From positions 3,286,001 to 3,350,000 of the forward strand of contig NZ_JACBYV010000001.1 of the NCBI RefSeq assembly GCF_013408425.1: a DNA stretch of 64,000 nucleotides, written 5' to 3'. Shown in pieces: positions 51,096 through 62,083 of this stretch. Below the pieces are notes generated by a model, which saw only the letters and a program-made list of their open reading frames with translations, ran no database searches and had not been told where the DNA came from. Position 1 is the stretch's first letter, and every line of letters begins with the position of its first letter. Both the position numbers and the translations under genes were made by a program. The stretch is from Pseudomonas flavescens. Its GTDB lineage: Bacteria > Pseudomonadota > Gammaproteobacteria > Pseudomonadales > Pseudomonadaceae.

Positions 51096-52053
51096 ATGCT
51101 TGTATCAGGGCTTCCTGCGCAGGGCGAGGTTGGTAACCCAATTCGGTGACCGCTTTTTCAATGCTGTAGCGCTGCTGCACGCCATAAAACATCCGTACCT
51201 GACTTCGCAGCAATTCGGCTGGTTTGCCGATGATGGTGGCACGCAGCTCTTGCAGCCAGGCGATCAGCAGGAGTAACGCCTTGGGTGCACGCGGTGGCAG
51301 CCGATAACCGGGGCAGCAGGCGTTAAGCGCTAAAATCACGTCTGCCAGTGACGATGATTGCGAGTTCGCCAGAATGTAGCGTTGGCCAGAGAGGCCACTC
51401 TGTGCAGCTCGAATCAGGCCATCGGCTACGTCACGTACATCGACAAAATTGAAATGAAAGTTCGGATCAATTACCAGTCTGCGATCAAGAACGGCAGCGA
51501 GAAAGCCCATGGTGTCGGTCAGCCGTGTAGCATTCGGGCCGATGATCGCTGACGGCAATATGGCAACCATCGATAGATTCATAGCTTTTGCGGTTTCCCA
51601 TGCAGCGCGCTCAGACAGAATCTTCGACAGGTAGTACGGATTCTGCTCCTCGGTGTTCCAGATAGTTTCATCCAACTGCTTGCCGCTGTGCCCCACGGCG
51701 GCCACTGAACTTACATACACCACGCGCTTGACGCCCGCCTCGGCAGCAGCACGCAACACGTTTCGTGTGCCCTGCACATTGACCTCAACGATCTCGGCGT
51801 ACGGATTTTTCGCCCAGTGTTTGAACACAGCTGCCACTTGGTACAACACGTCTACGCCTTGCAAGGCATGGCGCAAAGAGTCCGGATCTAGCAGTTCGGC
51901 ACGAACCACATGACAGCCGAGCGTGTTCAATTCTGTGGGCTGTTGCGGGTCACGAACGCCTGCGCGCACCTGCTGCCCTCTGGCGAGCAACTCTTTGACC
52001 AAGGTGTTGCCAAGATGCCCATTAGCACCGGTGACGAGCGATAGCGTTTGCAT
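51043..52053 (-). CDS. Extended-SDR NAD(P)-dependent reductase/epimerase (dihydroflavonol-4-reductase-like)
   Basis: A 336-residue extended SDR. The cofactor motif is VTGANGHLGNTLVKELLARG (GxxGxxG). The catalytic Ser is in YVSSVAAVG and Tyr-x3-Lys is YYLSK. HFNFVDVRDVADGLIRA is the usual late segment. Members reduce flavonoid-like ketones, aldehydes or sugar derivatives; the substrate is unknown here. It overlaps the convergent MerR gene at its 3' end. The start at 52053 is close to a palindrome and has little room for a leader, so the mRNA might be short-leadered. Confidence 0.8.
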   Translation of the reverse strand: MQTLSLVTGANGHLGNTLVKELLARGQQVRAGVRDPQQPTELNTLGCHVVRAELLDPDSLRHALQGVDVLYQVAAVFKHWAKNPYAEIVEVNVQGTRNVLRAAAEAGVKRVVYVSSVAAVGHSGKQLDETIWNTEEQNPYYLSKILSERAAWETAKAMNLSMVAILPSAIIGPNATRLTDTMGFLAAVLDRRLVIDPNFHFNFVDVRDVADGLIRAAQSGLSGQRYILANSQSSSLADVILALNACCPGYRLPPRAPKALLLLIAWLQELRATIIGKPAELLRSQVRMFYGVQQRYSIEKAVTELGYQPRPAQEALIQAFTHLLAYRHPNPGQIAR

Positions 52054-52064
52054 AGGTAGCCTTA

Positions 52065-52079
52065 TCCACTAGGAGTGGA
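52065..52079 (-). promoter_or_regulatory. Candidate MerR-type operator upstream of the SDR gene
   Basis: TCCACT-AGG-AGTGGA is a perfect palindrome with 3-nt spacing, 11 bp before the SDR start codon. Its position resembles a MerR site between -35 and -10, but the implied -10 would lie at the start codon, so the assignment is uncertain. Confidence 0.35.
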
Positions 52080-52228
52080 ACCCGAAACAGATAAGGCATC
52101 GTGAGGGTTGCCCCTAGGGGCAGAGTCAACGAGAACGGGAACAGACCAGACAGACCACAGTCCCTGTGGGAGGAGCTTCATCCACGCTTAATCCCACAAG
52201 CATTGTTGCGACGTACTGAGCCGCTCAC

Positions 52229-53320
52229 TCAGTGAGCGCGCCCGCCGACGCCGTCACTGTCGTGTCGCCACTGCCGTGGGCTGACGCCGAACCAGCGGCG
52301 GAAGGCGCGTGAGAAGGCACTGACTTCCGAGTAACCGAGCAGTGGCGCCAGGTTGGAGATGGGCAGTTGGTGCTGACGCAGGTAATGGGTGGCCAGTTCG
52401 CGGCGCAGCTTGTCCACCATCGCGGAGAAGGTCAGGCCCTGGTCGCGCAGGCGTCGCTGCAGTGACCAACTGCTCATGCCCAGCCGCTCGGCAGCCAGTT
52501 CCAGCACCGGCTCGCCAATCAGCAATTGCTGGCGAATCTGCTCACGGACGTCGTCGGCGATATCCCGCTCGCCTCGCCCGCTCAGGTTGCTGAGTTGGCT
52601 GAGCGAGTCCTGCATGACCAGCAGCAACACCGGGTCGCTCTGCGGCATGGCGCGATCCAGGCCGCGCTTGGGAATTACCAGCGAGTTGAACGGCTGCTCG
52701 AAATACACCGGCGCATCGAAGACTTTGCAGTGCTCATGCCAGTGTTCGGGGCGCGGGTGCTCGAAATGCACGGCCCGCGGCGCCCACTGATGGCCGAGCA
52801 CGTGACGCACCAGATTGAGCACCATGCCCAGGGTCAGCTCGGCATCCTGACGGCGGCAGAGAATGGCGCCGTGGCGTACCTGATAGTCGAAGCGGTAGCA
52901 CTCGCCTTCATCCACCAGGCGAATCAGGCTATTGCGCTGATGCAGGGGGAAGGCACGGGAAAAGTTGATCAACGCCTGCTCGACGGTCGCCGAGCACAAC
53001 CCGATATAACCGAGCAGCCCCAGCGCCTGAGGCTTGAACTGCTGCCCATAGTAGAGACCGAAGTTGTCGCAGCCGGATTGCCGCGAGGCCTCCTCCAGCA
53101 CCTGGCAGTAATTGGGCAGGGCCAGGCTCAGCGTCGGGTGGCGCAGGGACTCCGGGTCGATACCGGAAACGCCGAGGATGCGATCCGCGTCACCACCGTG
53201 TTTTTCGATAAAGCCACACAGACCGCTGGCAGCGGCCGCCAGGACGCCGCTATTGGTTTGCCCACCGGATAACAGGGACAAACCAGCAGCCAAACCGGAC
53301 TGGGCGAGAACGGAGCTCAT
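52229..53320 (-). CDS. AraC-family regulator of the ethanolamine cluster
   Basis: A 363-residue regulator. The N-terminal 230 residues are an arabinose-binding-like (PF12625-type) ligand domain, with GIDPESLRHPTLSLALPNYCQVLEEASRQSG and LGLLGYIGLCSATVEQALINFSR. The C-terminal helix-turn-helix pair is LELAAERLGMSSWSLQRRLRDQG and ISNLAPLLGYSEVSAFSRAFRRWFGVSP. The start at 53320 has AAGGAGG. It is divergent from the acetaldehyde dehydrogenase and ethanolamine genes and is their probable activator. In P. aeruginosa, as I recall, the equivalent position is taken by a different regulator type. Confidence 0.8.
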   Translation of the reverse strand: MSSVLAQSGLAAGLSLLSGGQTNSGVLAAAASGLCGFIEKHGGDADRILGVSGIDPESLRHPTLSLALPNYCQVLEEASRQSGCDNFGLYYGQQFKPQALGLLGYIGLCSATVEQALINFSRAFPLHQRNSLIRLVDEGECYRFDYQVRHGAILCRRQDAELTLGMVLNLVRHVLGHQWAPRAVHFEHPRPEHWHEHCKVFDAPVYFEQPFNSLVIPKRGLDRAMPQSDPVLLLVMQDSLSQLSNLSGRGERDIADDVREQIRQQLLIGEPVLELAAERLGMSSWSLQRRLRDQGLTFSAMVDKLRRELATHYLRQHQLPISNLAPLLGYSEVSAFSRAFRRWFGVSPRQWRHDSDGVGGRAH

Positions 53321-53663
53321 GGCGCCTCCTTCGTGACAATTCATGTCTGGAAGCAAGAAGCACGCCGCCCCTCGTCGGATCGACCGTACAGGCTCTGCAC
53401 CGAGGCTCTGCGGACAGAAGGTGGTATCGCACCCGGCTAAAAAGCCCCAAAACGAGTCATTCGGAAACACCCGCACCGAAACGGGGCGCACCATTTGACT
53501 CACCACGACAGAGCCAAGGCTGTGGTGAAAATTTGACCTTGCAGAACAGCCAGCCCCGCCTAGCGTCAAGTCAGCGACATGAATTCGTCTCATAGTTCAA
53601 GCGAGCTCCGGTCGAACCATCGACCCCTTACAACTACAAGAAACCGTCCTTGGGAGAACTGTC
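53321..53663. other. Divergent promoter region of the ethanolamine cluster
   Basis: The 343-bp gap holds no gene. Two direct ATTTGAC copies (53493 and 53530) and the imperfect inverted repeat CACCAC...AGAGCCAAGGCTGTGGTG at 53501-53527 are possible regulator sites for the AraC-type protein. Confidence 0.35.
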
Positions 53664-55184
<1,521 letters not shown>

Positions 55185-55260
55185 TCTGCCGATTTGCCAT
55201 AGCCAGCCAACCCATAAAGCAGCGCTCGCCGCACCGCGGCGGGCGTGAAGGAGTCCTGAA

Positions 55261-56706
55261 ATGTCCAAAGAGACACTCTCCACACCCTCTCAGAGTGGTG
55301 TGGAAACCGAAGCCGTTGGCGCCGAGTACTTCGCCAACCGGCAATTGAAGCAGGGCGCTGCGGGCTGGATCCTGTTGATCGGCCTCGGCGTTGCCTACGT
55401 GATTTCCGGCGACTACGCCGGCTGGAACTTCGGCCTGGCGCAAGGCGGCTGGGGCGGCATGTTCATCGCCACCCTGCTGATGGCGACCATGTACCTGTGC
55501 ATGTGCTTCTCGCTGGCCGAACTGTCTTCGATGATCCCCACCGCAGGCGGCGGCTATGGGTTCACCCGTACCGCCTTCGGCCCGTGGGGCGGCTTCCTGA
55601 CCGGTACGGCGATCCTCATCGAGTACGCCATCGCCCCCGCAGCCATCGCCTGCTTCATCGGCGCCTACTGCGAGTCGCTGTTCGGCATCGGCGGCTGGAT
55701 CATCTACCTGGTGTTCTACGTGGTGTTCATCGGCATCCACATCCTCGGTGCCGGTGAGGCGCTGAAGCTGATGTTCGTGATCACCGCCGTGGCGGCCATC
55801 GCGCTGGGCGTGTACATCGTGGCCATGGTGCCGCACTTTCAGGTCGCCAATCTGTTCGATATCCCGGCTACCGAGGCCACTGGTGCCAGCGCCTTCCTGC
55901 CGTTCGGCTACCTGGGCATCTGGGCCGCCCTGCCCTATGGCATCTGGTTCTTCCTGGCGGTCGAAGGCGTGCCGCTGGCCGCCGAGGAAACCAAGGATCC
56001 CAAGCGCGACCTGCCACGCGGCTTGATCGGCGCCGTGCTGGTACTGCTGGTGTTCGCCGGGCTGATTCTGTTGGTCGGCCCTGGCGCTGCCGGTGCGCAG
56101 TCGCTGGTGGCTTCGGGCAACCCGCTGGTCGAGTCGCTGGTCAAGGTCTACGGTGGTTCCACCTGGATGAGCCAGTTCGTCAACCTGGTCGGCCTGGCTG
56201 GCCTGATCGCCAGCTTCTTCTCGATCATCTACGCCTATTCGCGGCAGATCTTCGCCCTATCGCGCGCCGGCTACCTGCCACGTAGCCTGTCGCTGACCAA
56301 CCGCAACAAGGCACCGGTGATGGCGCTGATCGTACCGGGCATCATCGGCTTCGGCCTGTCGCTGACCGGCCAGGGCGACCTGCTGATTCTGGTCGCGGTA
56401 TTCGGGGCCACCGTATCCTATGTACTGATGATGGCGGCGCACATCACCCTGCGCACCCGTCGCCCCGACATGCCCCGCCCCTATCGGACCCCTGGCGGCG
56501 TGCTGACTTCGTCGGTGGCTCTGGTGCTGGCTGCCGTGGCGCTGGTGGCCTGCTTCCTGGTCGACCTGCGCGTCGTGATCGGCGCTGCCATCATCTACGC
56601 TCTGTTCATCGCCTACTTCGCCTTGTACAGCCGTCACCATCTGGTGTCCGGTACGCCGGAGGAAGAGTTCGCCGCCATCCAGGCAGCTGAACGCTCCCTA
56701 CGCTGA
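55261..56706 (+). CDS. eat: Ethanolamine permease (APC superfamily)
   Basis: A 481-residue carrier with 12 helices. It opens with a long hydrophilic N-terminus (MSKETLSTPSQSGVETEAVG), then GWILLIGLGVAYVISGDYAGWNFGLAQGGWGG as TM1. FSLAELSSMIPTAGGGYGFTRTAFGPWGGFLTGTAI and AVEGVPLAAEETKDPKRDLPRG are family segments of ethanolamine permeases. It lies between exaC and eutB, which makes the substrate nearly certain. The start has AAGGAG nine bases upstream. Confidence 0.88.
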   Translation: MSKETLSTPSQSGVETEAVGAEYFANRQLKQGAAGWILLIGLGVAYVISGDYAGWNFGLAQGGWGGMFIATLLMATMYLCMCFSLAELSSMIPTAGGGYGFTRTAFGPWGGFLTGTAILIEYAIAPAAIACFIGAYCESLFGIGGWIIYLVFYVVFIGIHILGAGEALKLMFVITAVAAIALGVYIVAMVPHFQVANLFDIPATEATGASAFLPFGYLGIWAALPYGIWFFLAVEGVPLAAEETKDPKRDLPRGLIGAVLVLLVFAGLILLVGPGAAGAQSLVASGNPLVESLVKVYGGSTWMSQFVNLVGLAGLIASFFSIIYAYSRQIFALSRAGYLPRSLSLTNRNKAPVMALIVPGIIGFGLSLTGQGDLLILVAVFGATVSYVLMMAAHITLRTRRPDMPRPYRTPGGVLTSSVALVLAAVALVACFLVDLRVVIGAAIIYALFIAYFALYSRHHLVSGTPEEEFAAIQAAERSLR

Positions 56707-56751
56707 TTGACCCCAAGTGGCCGCTGCGGCGGCCACGACAGGAGATACGCT

Positions 56752-58146
56752 ATGGCTCGTTTTACCCACACCATCGGCAACATGACCTGGAGCTTCGACA
56801 GCCTGCGCGAGCTGATGGCCAAGGCCAGCCCGGCGCGCTCGGGCGATTATCTGGCAGAGGTCGCCGCGCAGAGCGACGCCGAACGGGCTGCGGCGCAAAT
56901 GGCTCTGGCCAACGTGCCGCTCAAGCATTTTCTGCAGGAAGCACTGATTCCCTACGAAAAGGACGAGGTCACCCGGCTGATCATCGACACCCACGATGCA
57001 ACTGCCTTCGCTCCGGTCAGCCACCTGACGGTTGGCGGGCTGCGCGACTGGCTGCTCGGTGAGGCTGCCGACGAAGCCTGCCTGAGCGCCCTGGCGCCGG
57101 GGCTGACACCGGAGATGGCGGCGGCCGTCTCGAAGATCATGCGTGTGCAGGATCTGGTGCTGGTGGCCCAGAAGACCCGCGTGGTTACCCGCTTTCGCAA
57201 CACCATGGGGCTGCGCGGGCGGATGTCCACGCGCTTGCAGCCCAATCACCCCACCGACGATCCGGCCGGTATCGCCGCCAGCATCCTCGACGGCCTGCTC
57301 TACGGTAATGGCGATGCGATGATCGGCATCAACCCGGCCACCGACAGTGCGAGTTCGATCCGCGCCCTGCTGGACATGCTCGATGCGATCATCCAGCGCT
57401 ATGAAATCCCCACCCAGTCCTGCGTACTGACTCACGTCACCAGTTCCATCGCCGCCATCGAGCGCGGCGCACCGCTGGATCTGGTGTTCCAGTCGATCGC
57501 TGGCACCGAGGCGGCCAACGCCAGCTTCGGGGTCACCCTCAAGGTGCTGCAGGAAGGTTACGAGGCCGGTCTGAGCCTCAAGCGCGGCACCCTGGGCAAC
57601 AACCTCATGTACTTCGAAACCGGCCAGGGCAGCGCCCTGTCGGCCAACGCCAACCACGACGTCGACCAGCAGACCTGCGAAACCCGCGCCTACGCCGTGG
57701 CGCGGCACTTCAACCCGTTTCTGGTCAACACCGTGGTCGGTTTCATCGGCCCCGAGTACCTGTACAACGGCAAGCAGATCATCCGCGCCGGCCTGGAGGA
57801 TCACTTCTGCGGCAAGCTGCTCGGCGTGCCCATGGGCTGCGACATCTGCTACACCAACCATGCCGAAGCCGATCAGGACGACATGGACACGTTGCTGACT
57901 CTGCTCGGTACCGCTGGCATCAACTTCATCATGGGTATTCCCGGCTCCGACGACGTGATGCTCAATTACCAGACCACCTCGTTCCACGATGCTCTCTACG
58001 CGCGCAAGGTGCTCGGCCTACATGTCGCGCCGGAGTTCGAGCAATGGCTGGCGCGCATGGGCATCTTCCAGCAACAGGGCGGTCAACTACGCATGGGCGA
58101 CGAGCTGCCGCCGGTGTTCCGCCAGGCCCTGGCGCAACTGGCTTAA
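56752..58146 (+). CDS. eutB: Ethanolamine ammonia-lyase large subunit
   Basis: A 464-residue catalytic subunit of the adenosylcobalamin-dependent ethanolamine ammonia-lyase, which yields acetaldehyde and ammonia. Family segments are PLKHFLQEALIPYEKDEVTRLIID, LQPNHPTDDPAGIAASILDGLLYGNGDAMIGINPATDS, CVLTHVTSSIAAIERGAPLDLVFQSIAGTEAANASFG, and MGCDICYTNHAEADQDDMD. The start at 56752 has AGGAG. The system is the minimal, non-microcompartment form; no shell genes or reactivase (eutA) are in the window. Confidence 0.95.
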   Translation: MARFTHTIGNMTWSFDSLRELMAKASPARSGDYLAEVAAQSDAERAAAQMALANVPLKHFLQEALIPYEKDEVTRLIIDTHDATAFAPVSHLTVGGLRDWLLGEAADEACLSALAPGLTPEMAAAVSKIMRVQDLVLVAQKTRVVTRFRNTMGLRGRMSTRLQPNHPTDDPAGIAASILDGLLYGNGDAMIGINPATDSASSIRALLDMLDAIIQRYEIPTQSCVLTHVTSSIAAIERGAPLDLVFQSIAGTEAANASFGVTLKVLQEGYEAGLSLKRGTLGNNLMYFETGQGSALSANANHDVDQQTCETRAYAVARHFNPFLVNTVVGFIGPEYLYNGKQIIRAGLEDHFCGKLLGVPMGCDICYTNHAEADQDDMDTLLTLLGTAGINFIMGIPGSDDVMLNYQTTSFHDALYARKVLGLHVAPEFEQWLARMGIFQQQGGQLRMGDELPPVFRQALAQLA

Positions 58147-58155
58147 GAGGACGTC

Positions 58156-58965
58156 ATGTCAGACAAATCCCCCGCTACCGAAAACCCCTGGCAGCAGTTG
58201 CGGCAACTGACCCCAGCCCGTATCGCCCTCGGGCGCGCGGGCACCAGCCTGCCGACTGCCGCGCAGCTGGATTTCCAGTTCGCCCATGCCCAGGCCCGTG
58301 ACGCCGTGCACCTGCCGTTCGACCATGAAGGCCTGCGTGAGGAGCTGCAGGGCCGAGGGCTCGACACCCTGCTGCTGCACAGTGCCGCAACGGATCGACA
58401 TACCTACCTGCAACGCCCGGATCTGGGCCGACGCCTCAACGAGGAGTCGGCCACCGCGCTGGATGGCTACGCCGCAGAAAAGGGCCGCGGTTACGACCTG
58501 GCCATCGTCATCGCCGATGGGTTGTCGTCACTGGCCGTACGCCGCCACAGCTTGCCGTTCCTGGAAAGGCTGCTCGATCAGCTGGGCGAGGAAGGCTGGA
58601 CCCTGGCACCCATCACCCTGGTCGAACAGGGCCGGGTCGCGGTGGCGGACGAAGTGGGCGAACGGCTGGGGGCGAAGATGACGGTGATCCTGATCGGCGA
58701 ACGCCCCGGGCTCAGCTCCCCCGACAGCCTGGGTCTGTACTTCACCTACGCGCCGCGGGTAGGCCTCAATGACGCCTACCGCAACTGCATTTCCAACGTG
58801 CGCCTGGAAGGCCTGAGTTACGGCATGGCGACCTTTCGCCTGATGTACCTGATGCGTGAGGCCTGCCGGCGCCAGCTATCGGGCGTCGACCTCAAGGACG
58901 AAGCCGAAGTGCCGACCCTGGAGGACGCCGGGCCGGGCAACTTCCTGCTGCCGGATCAGCGTTAG
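58156..58965 (+). CDS. eutC: Ethanolamine ammonia-lyase small subunit
   Basis: A 269-residue partner of EutB that helps bind adenosylcobalamin. [39 protein letters not shown] at the N-terminus, [37 protein letters not shown] and [13 protein letters not shown] are family hallmarks. It starts 9 bp after eutB, so it is cotranscribed. The hairpin repeat array begins about 40 bp past its stop. Confidence 0.95.
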   Translation: MSDKSPATENPWQQLRQLTPARIALGRAGTSLPTAAQLDFQFAHAQARDAVHLPFDHEGLREELQGRGLDTLLLHSAATDRHTYLQRPDLGRRLNEESATALDGYAAEKGRGYDLAIVIADGLSSLAVRRHSLPFLERLLDQLGEEGWTLAPITLVEQGRVAVADEVGERLGAKMTVILIGERPGLSSPDSLGLYFTYAPRVGLNDAYRNCISNVRLEGLSYGMATFRLMYLMREACRRQLSGVDLKDEAEVPTLEDAGPGNFLLPDQR

Positions 58966-59005
58966 ACCGCATTGGGCCATCGGTGTAGGCGCCTCGGGAA
59001 TGGAG

Positions 59006-59915
59006 TATGCCCGTAATCTTTCGCGGGCATGGCCCGCTCCCACAAAGGCACAGAACAGTCACCACTTCCGATACTTTCGACTATCGCAGCAGCCGCAAGA
59101 AAGGCAGAACACAAAAAGCGAGCATGGCGCAGAACGTGTGGGAACGGGCCATGCCCGTGATCGTTTCACGGGCATGGCCCGCTTCCACAAAGGCACAGAA
59201 CAGTCACCACTTCCGATACTTTCGACTATCGCAGCAGCCGAAAGAAAGGCAGAACACAAAAAGCGAGCATGGCGCAGAACCTGTGGGAACGGGCCATGCC
59301 CGTGATCGTTTCACGGGCATGGCCCGCTTCCACAAAGGCACAGAACAGTCACCACTTCCGATACTTTCGACTATCGCAGCAGCCGCAAGAAAGGCAGAAC
59401 ACAAAAAGCGAGCATGGCGCAGAACCTGTGGGAACGGGGCAGGCCCATGATCGTTTCGCGGGCATGGCCCGCTTCCACAAAGGCACAGAACAGTCACCAC
59501 TTCCGATACTTTCGACTATCGCAGCAGCCGAAAGAAAGGCAGAACACAAAAAGCGAGCATGGCGCAGAACCTGTGGGAACGGGGCATGCCCATGATCGTT
59601 TCACGGGCATGGCCCGCTTCCACAAAGGCACATAACAGTCACCACTTCCGATACTTTCGACTATCGCAGCAGCCGAAAGAAAGGCAGAACACAAAAAGCG
59701 AGCATGGCGCAGAACCTGTGGGAACGGGCCATGCCCGTGATCGTTTCACGGGCATGGCCCGCTTCCACAAAGGCACAGAACAGTCACCACTTCTGATACT
59801 TTCGACTATCGCAGCAGCCGCAAGAAAGGCAGAACACAAAAAGCGAGCATGGCGCAGAACCTGTGGGAACGGGCCATGCCCGTGATCGTTTCACGGGCAT
59901 GGCCCGTTCTCACAG
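59006..59915. repeat. Tandem 145-bp repeat array carrying REP-like hairpins
   Basis: Six near-identical 145-bp units, plus a diverged first hairpin. Each unit has a 35-bp hairpin built of GGGCCATGCCCGTGA and TCACGGGCATGGCCC around a TCGTT loop. The hairpins are at 59146, 59291, 59436, 59581, 59726 and 59871. The spacer of about 109 bp contains CACTTCCGATACTTTCGACT and differs by only a few bases between copies. The hairpin plus CCCGCT-CCCACA tail is like the REP sequences of Pseudomonas. Apparent reading frames here shift with each unit and are not genes. Confidence 0.9.
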
Positions 59916-59952
59916 GAGTAATACACAACTGTCCTGGCTCTGGCTCTAGCCC

Positions 59953-60888
59953 TTAAAGTCCTTTGATAGAGAATCCAAGCCGCGGGAAGTGCACATGCAC
60001 GACACCAGCGCGGTCATCTTCACGGCGCAGGATCAACTCCTCGGCCCCGGCGAACAGCAGCTCGCCTTCCACGGCATCCACGCCGTAATCAATCGCCGAG
60101 ATGGCGACGGCCTGCCCGCTGACAAAACCATTCGGGTCAGTAAACACCTCGTCCGGCAGCGGCGATGGCGTGGCTTCGCGCGCCACCCTGATGGCCTCCT
60201 CGCTGCTCAACGGCTCGGGCTTGCCGTGCCCACGTGCCAGCACCCGATCCAGCCAGGCGGCGACGGCCGGGTAGCCATCGACCAGGGGCGAGGTCACCGG
60301 CGTCGCACGCAGGAACCACAGCGGGTGAGCCATGGCGATATCGGCCAGGCTCGGCTCACCGAACAGGAAGTCAACACCGCTCGCCTCCAACTGAGCCTGC
60401 AGACGTGCCATAAACGCCGGCCACTGGTGCTTGGCCTGCTCGGCGGGCAAACGGCTGGCCTGACCACCGGCGAACAGCTTGGCGCGGTCGGCGATGAAGG
60501 CCTGGACGAACTCCGGGGGTGCCTTGGCGAAACGCACGGCGATGGACTCGGGCTGGAACACCAGGCTGACCGCATGCTGAAACACCACCGAGTCGGCCCA
60601 TTGCGCGAAGGCGGCGATGGCGAACGCCCGATTGCCCGGCAACAGCGCCGGCTGCGGCTGAAGGGCTTCGAGACGACGCGCGATCAACGCGGTGTCGCAA
60701 TAGATATCGGCACCGATCTGCAGCACCGGGGTCTTGCGATAACCTCCCGTCAGGGCGGTGAGATCCGGCTTGGGCATCAGCGGTGGAATCTGCACCGAGC
60801 GCCAGGCCAGGTCCTTGAAGCCCAGCAACAGGCGCGCCTTTTCAGCGAAGGGCGACGTGGGGTAATGGTGCAGGATGAGCTCAGACAT
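59953..60888 (-). CDS. Glutathione S-transferase-like protein with extra C-terminal domain
   Basis: A 311-residue protein. Residues 1-80 form a GST thioredoxin-like domain (LILHHYPTSPFAEKARLLLGFKDLAWRSV, GGYRKTPVLQIG with the cis-Pro, and IYCDTALIARRLE). A helical GST C-domain reaches about residue 215 (FLFGEPSLADIAMAHPLWFLR). About 90 more residues (VAREATPSPLPDEVFTDPNGFVSGQAVAIS) form a beta-rich tail not found in ordinary GSTs. The function is unknown. It is encoded after the hairpin array and reads towards it. Confidence 0.75.
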   Translation of the reverse strand: MSELILHHYPTSPFAEKARLLLGFKDLAWRSVQIPPLMPKPDLTALTGGYRKTPVLQIGADIYCDTALIARRLEALQPQPALLPGNRAFAIAAFAQWADSVVFQHAVSLVFQPESIAVRFAKAPPEFVQAFIADRAKLFAGGQASRLPAEQAKHQWPAFMARLQAQLEASGVDFLFGEPSLADIAMAHPLWFLRATPVTSPLVDGYPAVAAWLDRVLARGHGKPEPLSSEEAIRVAREATPSPLPDEVFTDPNGFVSGQAVAISAIDYGVDAVEGELLFAGAEELILRREDDRAGVVHVHFPRLGFSIKGL

Positions 60889-60943
60889 TGCAGACCTCCG
60901 GGAACGGGTAAGGCCTGCAGCTTAACTCAGCTTGCTGCTGGTA

Positions 60944-61258
60944 CTAGACAGAACCCATTGGGGCTGATGAGTGCTCATCAAGGACATGCATCAGGCTACC
61001 GGTGGCCACCAGCGCTTCCTTGGCGCCTTTGCCCAGTCGCTTGATCGCCCGCTCGCGGCGCAGGGCATCGCCCTTGCCGATACAGCTTTCGCTGTAGACC
61101 AGGGCCACTGCCGGGCTGGAAAAGAAGAAGCGAGCGCCCTTGCCACTTTGGTGCTGGGCGAAACGGCGCAGTGGATCGTCACTGATGCCGCAGTAGAGCG
61201 CGCCATTGGCGGCGCGCACCAGGTAAACGAACCAGACCTTATCCGGCGTAACGCTCAT
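60944..61258 (-). CDS. GIY-YIG domain protein (UPF0213/YhbQ-like)
   Basis: A 104-residue GIY-YIG nuclease-fold protein. [32 protein letters not shown] has the (G/V)xY-x10-YxG core with the Arg, and [20 protein letters not shown] the later Glu. This single-domain group is of unclear function, possibly DNA repair. It starts 9 bp after the phosphatidylcholine synthase gene and is probably co-transcribed with it. Confidence 0.8.
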   Translation of the reverse strand: MSVTPDKVWFVYLVRAANGALYCGISDDPLRRFAQHQSGKGARFFFSSPAVALVYSESCIGKGDALRRERAIKRLGKGAKEALVATGSLMHVLDEHSSAPMGSV

Positions 61259-61267
61259 TGCCGGCGA

Positions 61268-61978
61268 TCAGGCGAACCATTCGCGGGCAGAGCGCCACAC
61301 GCACATGCCGACGAAATACGCCGAAGACAGGCCCCACAGCGCCAGCAGCCAAACCGGCTGGGTCGGGAACTGGATGATCAACCCGGCACAGGCGAACATC
61401 CAGATCATGGTCACGGCGATGTTCAACGGCATGAACTGCTTGACCCGGAACGGGTGCAGGAACTTCATGCGAGTCAGTGTCAGGCCCGCCAGCACCATGA
61501 TGACCAGGAAGGTCACCCACGGCTCGAAATCCAGCAGATAGAGGTACACCACCACCACGTTCCACGCCGCCGGGAAGCCGACGAAGTAGTTGTCCTTGCT
61601 CTTCATGTTGACGTTGCAGAAGCAGAACAGCGACGACAGCAGAATGATGCCCACCGACAGCAGCAGCGTGTACTCGGGCAGCGGGATGAAGCGATAGACG
61701 AAGATCGCCGGGATGAATACGTAGGTGAGGTAGTCGATCACCAGATCGAGGGTCGAACCGTCGAAATGCGGCAGTACCACCTTGACGTCGTACTTGCGCG
61801 CCAGGGTGCCGTCCAGGCCGTCGACCAACAAGGCAAGCCCCAGCCACAGCAGGCAGCTTTCCGCCCTCCCCTCGATCAGCGCGAGCAGCGCCAACATGCC
61901 AAGGATTACCCCGCTGGCGGTTACCGCGTGAACGCTCCATGCCTTGGCTTTACTGGGTGATAGCGACATAACACTCAT
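61268..61978 (-). CDS. pcs: Phosphatidylcholine synthase
   Basis: A 236-residue membrane enzyme that joins choline to CDP-diacylglycerol to form phosphatidylcholine. The CDP-alcohol phosphatidyltransferase motif is DGLDGTLARKYDVKVVLPHFDGSTLDLVIDY, in the Pcs variant with extended spacing before the final Asp pair. About eight hydrophobic helices follow, including FCFCNVNMKSKDNYFVGFPAAWNVVV, a Pcs signature. Pcs is common in P. aeruginosa and relatives. A choline supply would come from outside; no choline carrier is adjacent. Confidence 0.92.
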   Translation of the reverse strand: MSVMSLSPSKAKAWSVHAVTASGVILGMLALLALIEGRAESCLLWLGLALLVDGLDGTLARKYDVKVVLPHFDGSTLDLVIDYLTYVFIPAIFVYRFIPLPEYTLLLSVGIILLSSLFCFCNVNMKSKDNYFVGFPAAWNVVVVYLYLLDFEPWVTFLVIMVLAGLTLTRMKFLHPFRVKQFMPLNIAVTMIWMFACAGLIIQFPTQPVWLLALWGLSSAYFVGMCVWRSAREWFA

Positions 61979-62083
61979 GATCGAAATACTCTGGTAGACG
62001 GACTTTCACGCAACGAACGGAGCCTTTACATGCACTCAGCCATTCATCGATGAACATTCAGACCGAGAAGCCTACCACTCCGT

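Noticed and set aside
59007..59885. Several overlapping frames of 60-150 codons in the tandem repeat
   Set aside because: The repeat unit of 145 bp is not a multiple of three, so every frame breaks or shifts between units. The same peptides reappear only because the DNA is repeated.
59006..59915. CRISPR array
   Set aside because: The whole 145-bp unit, spacer included, is repeated almost unchanged. CRISPR spacers would be unique and repeats about 28-37 bp. No cas genes are nearby.
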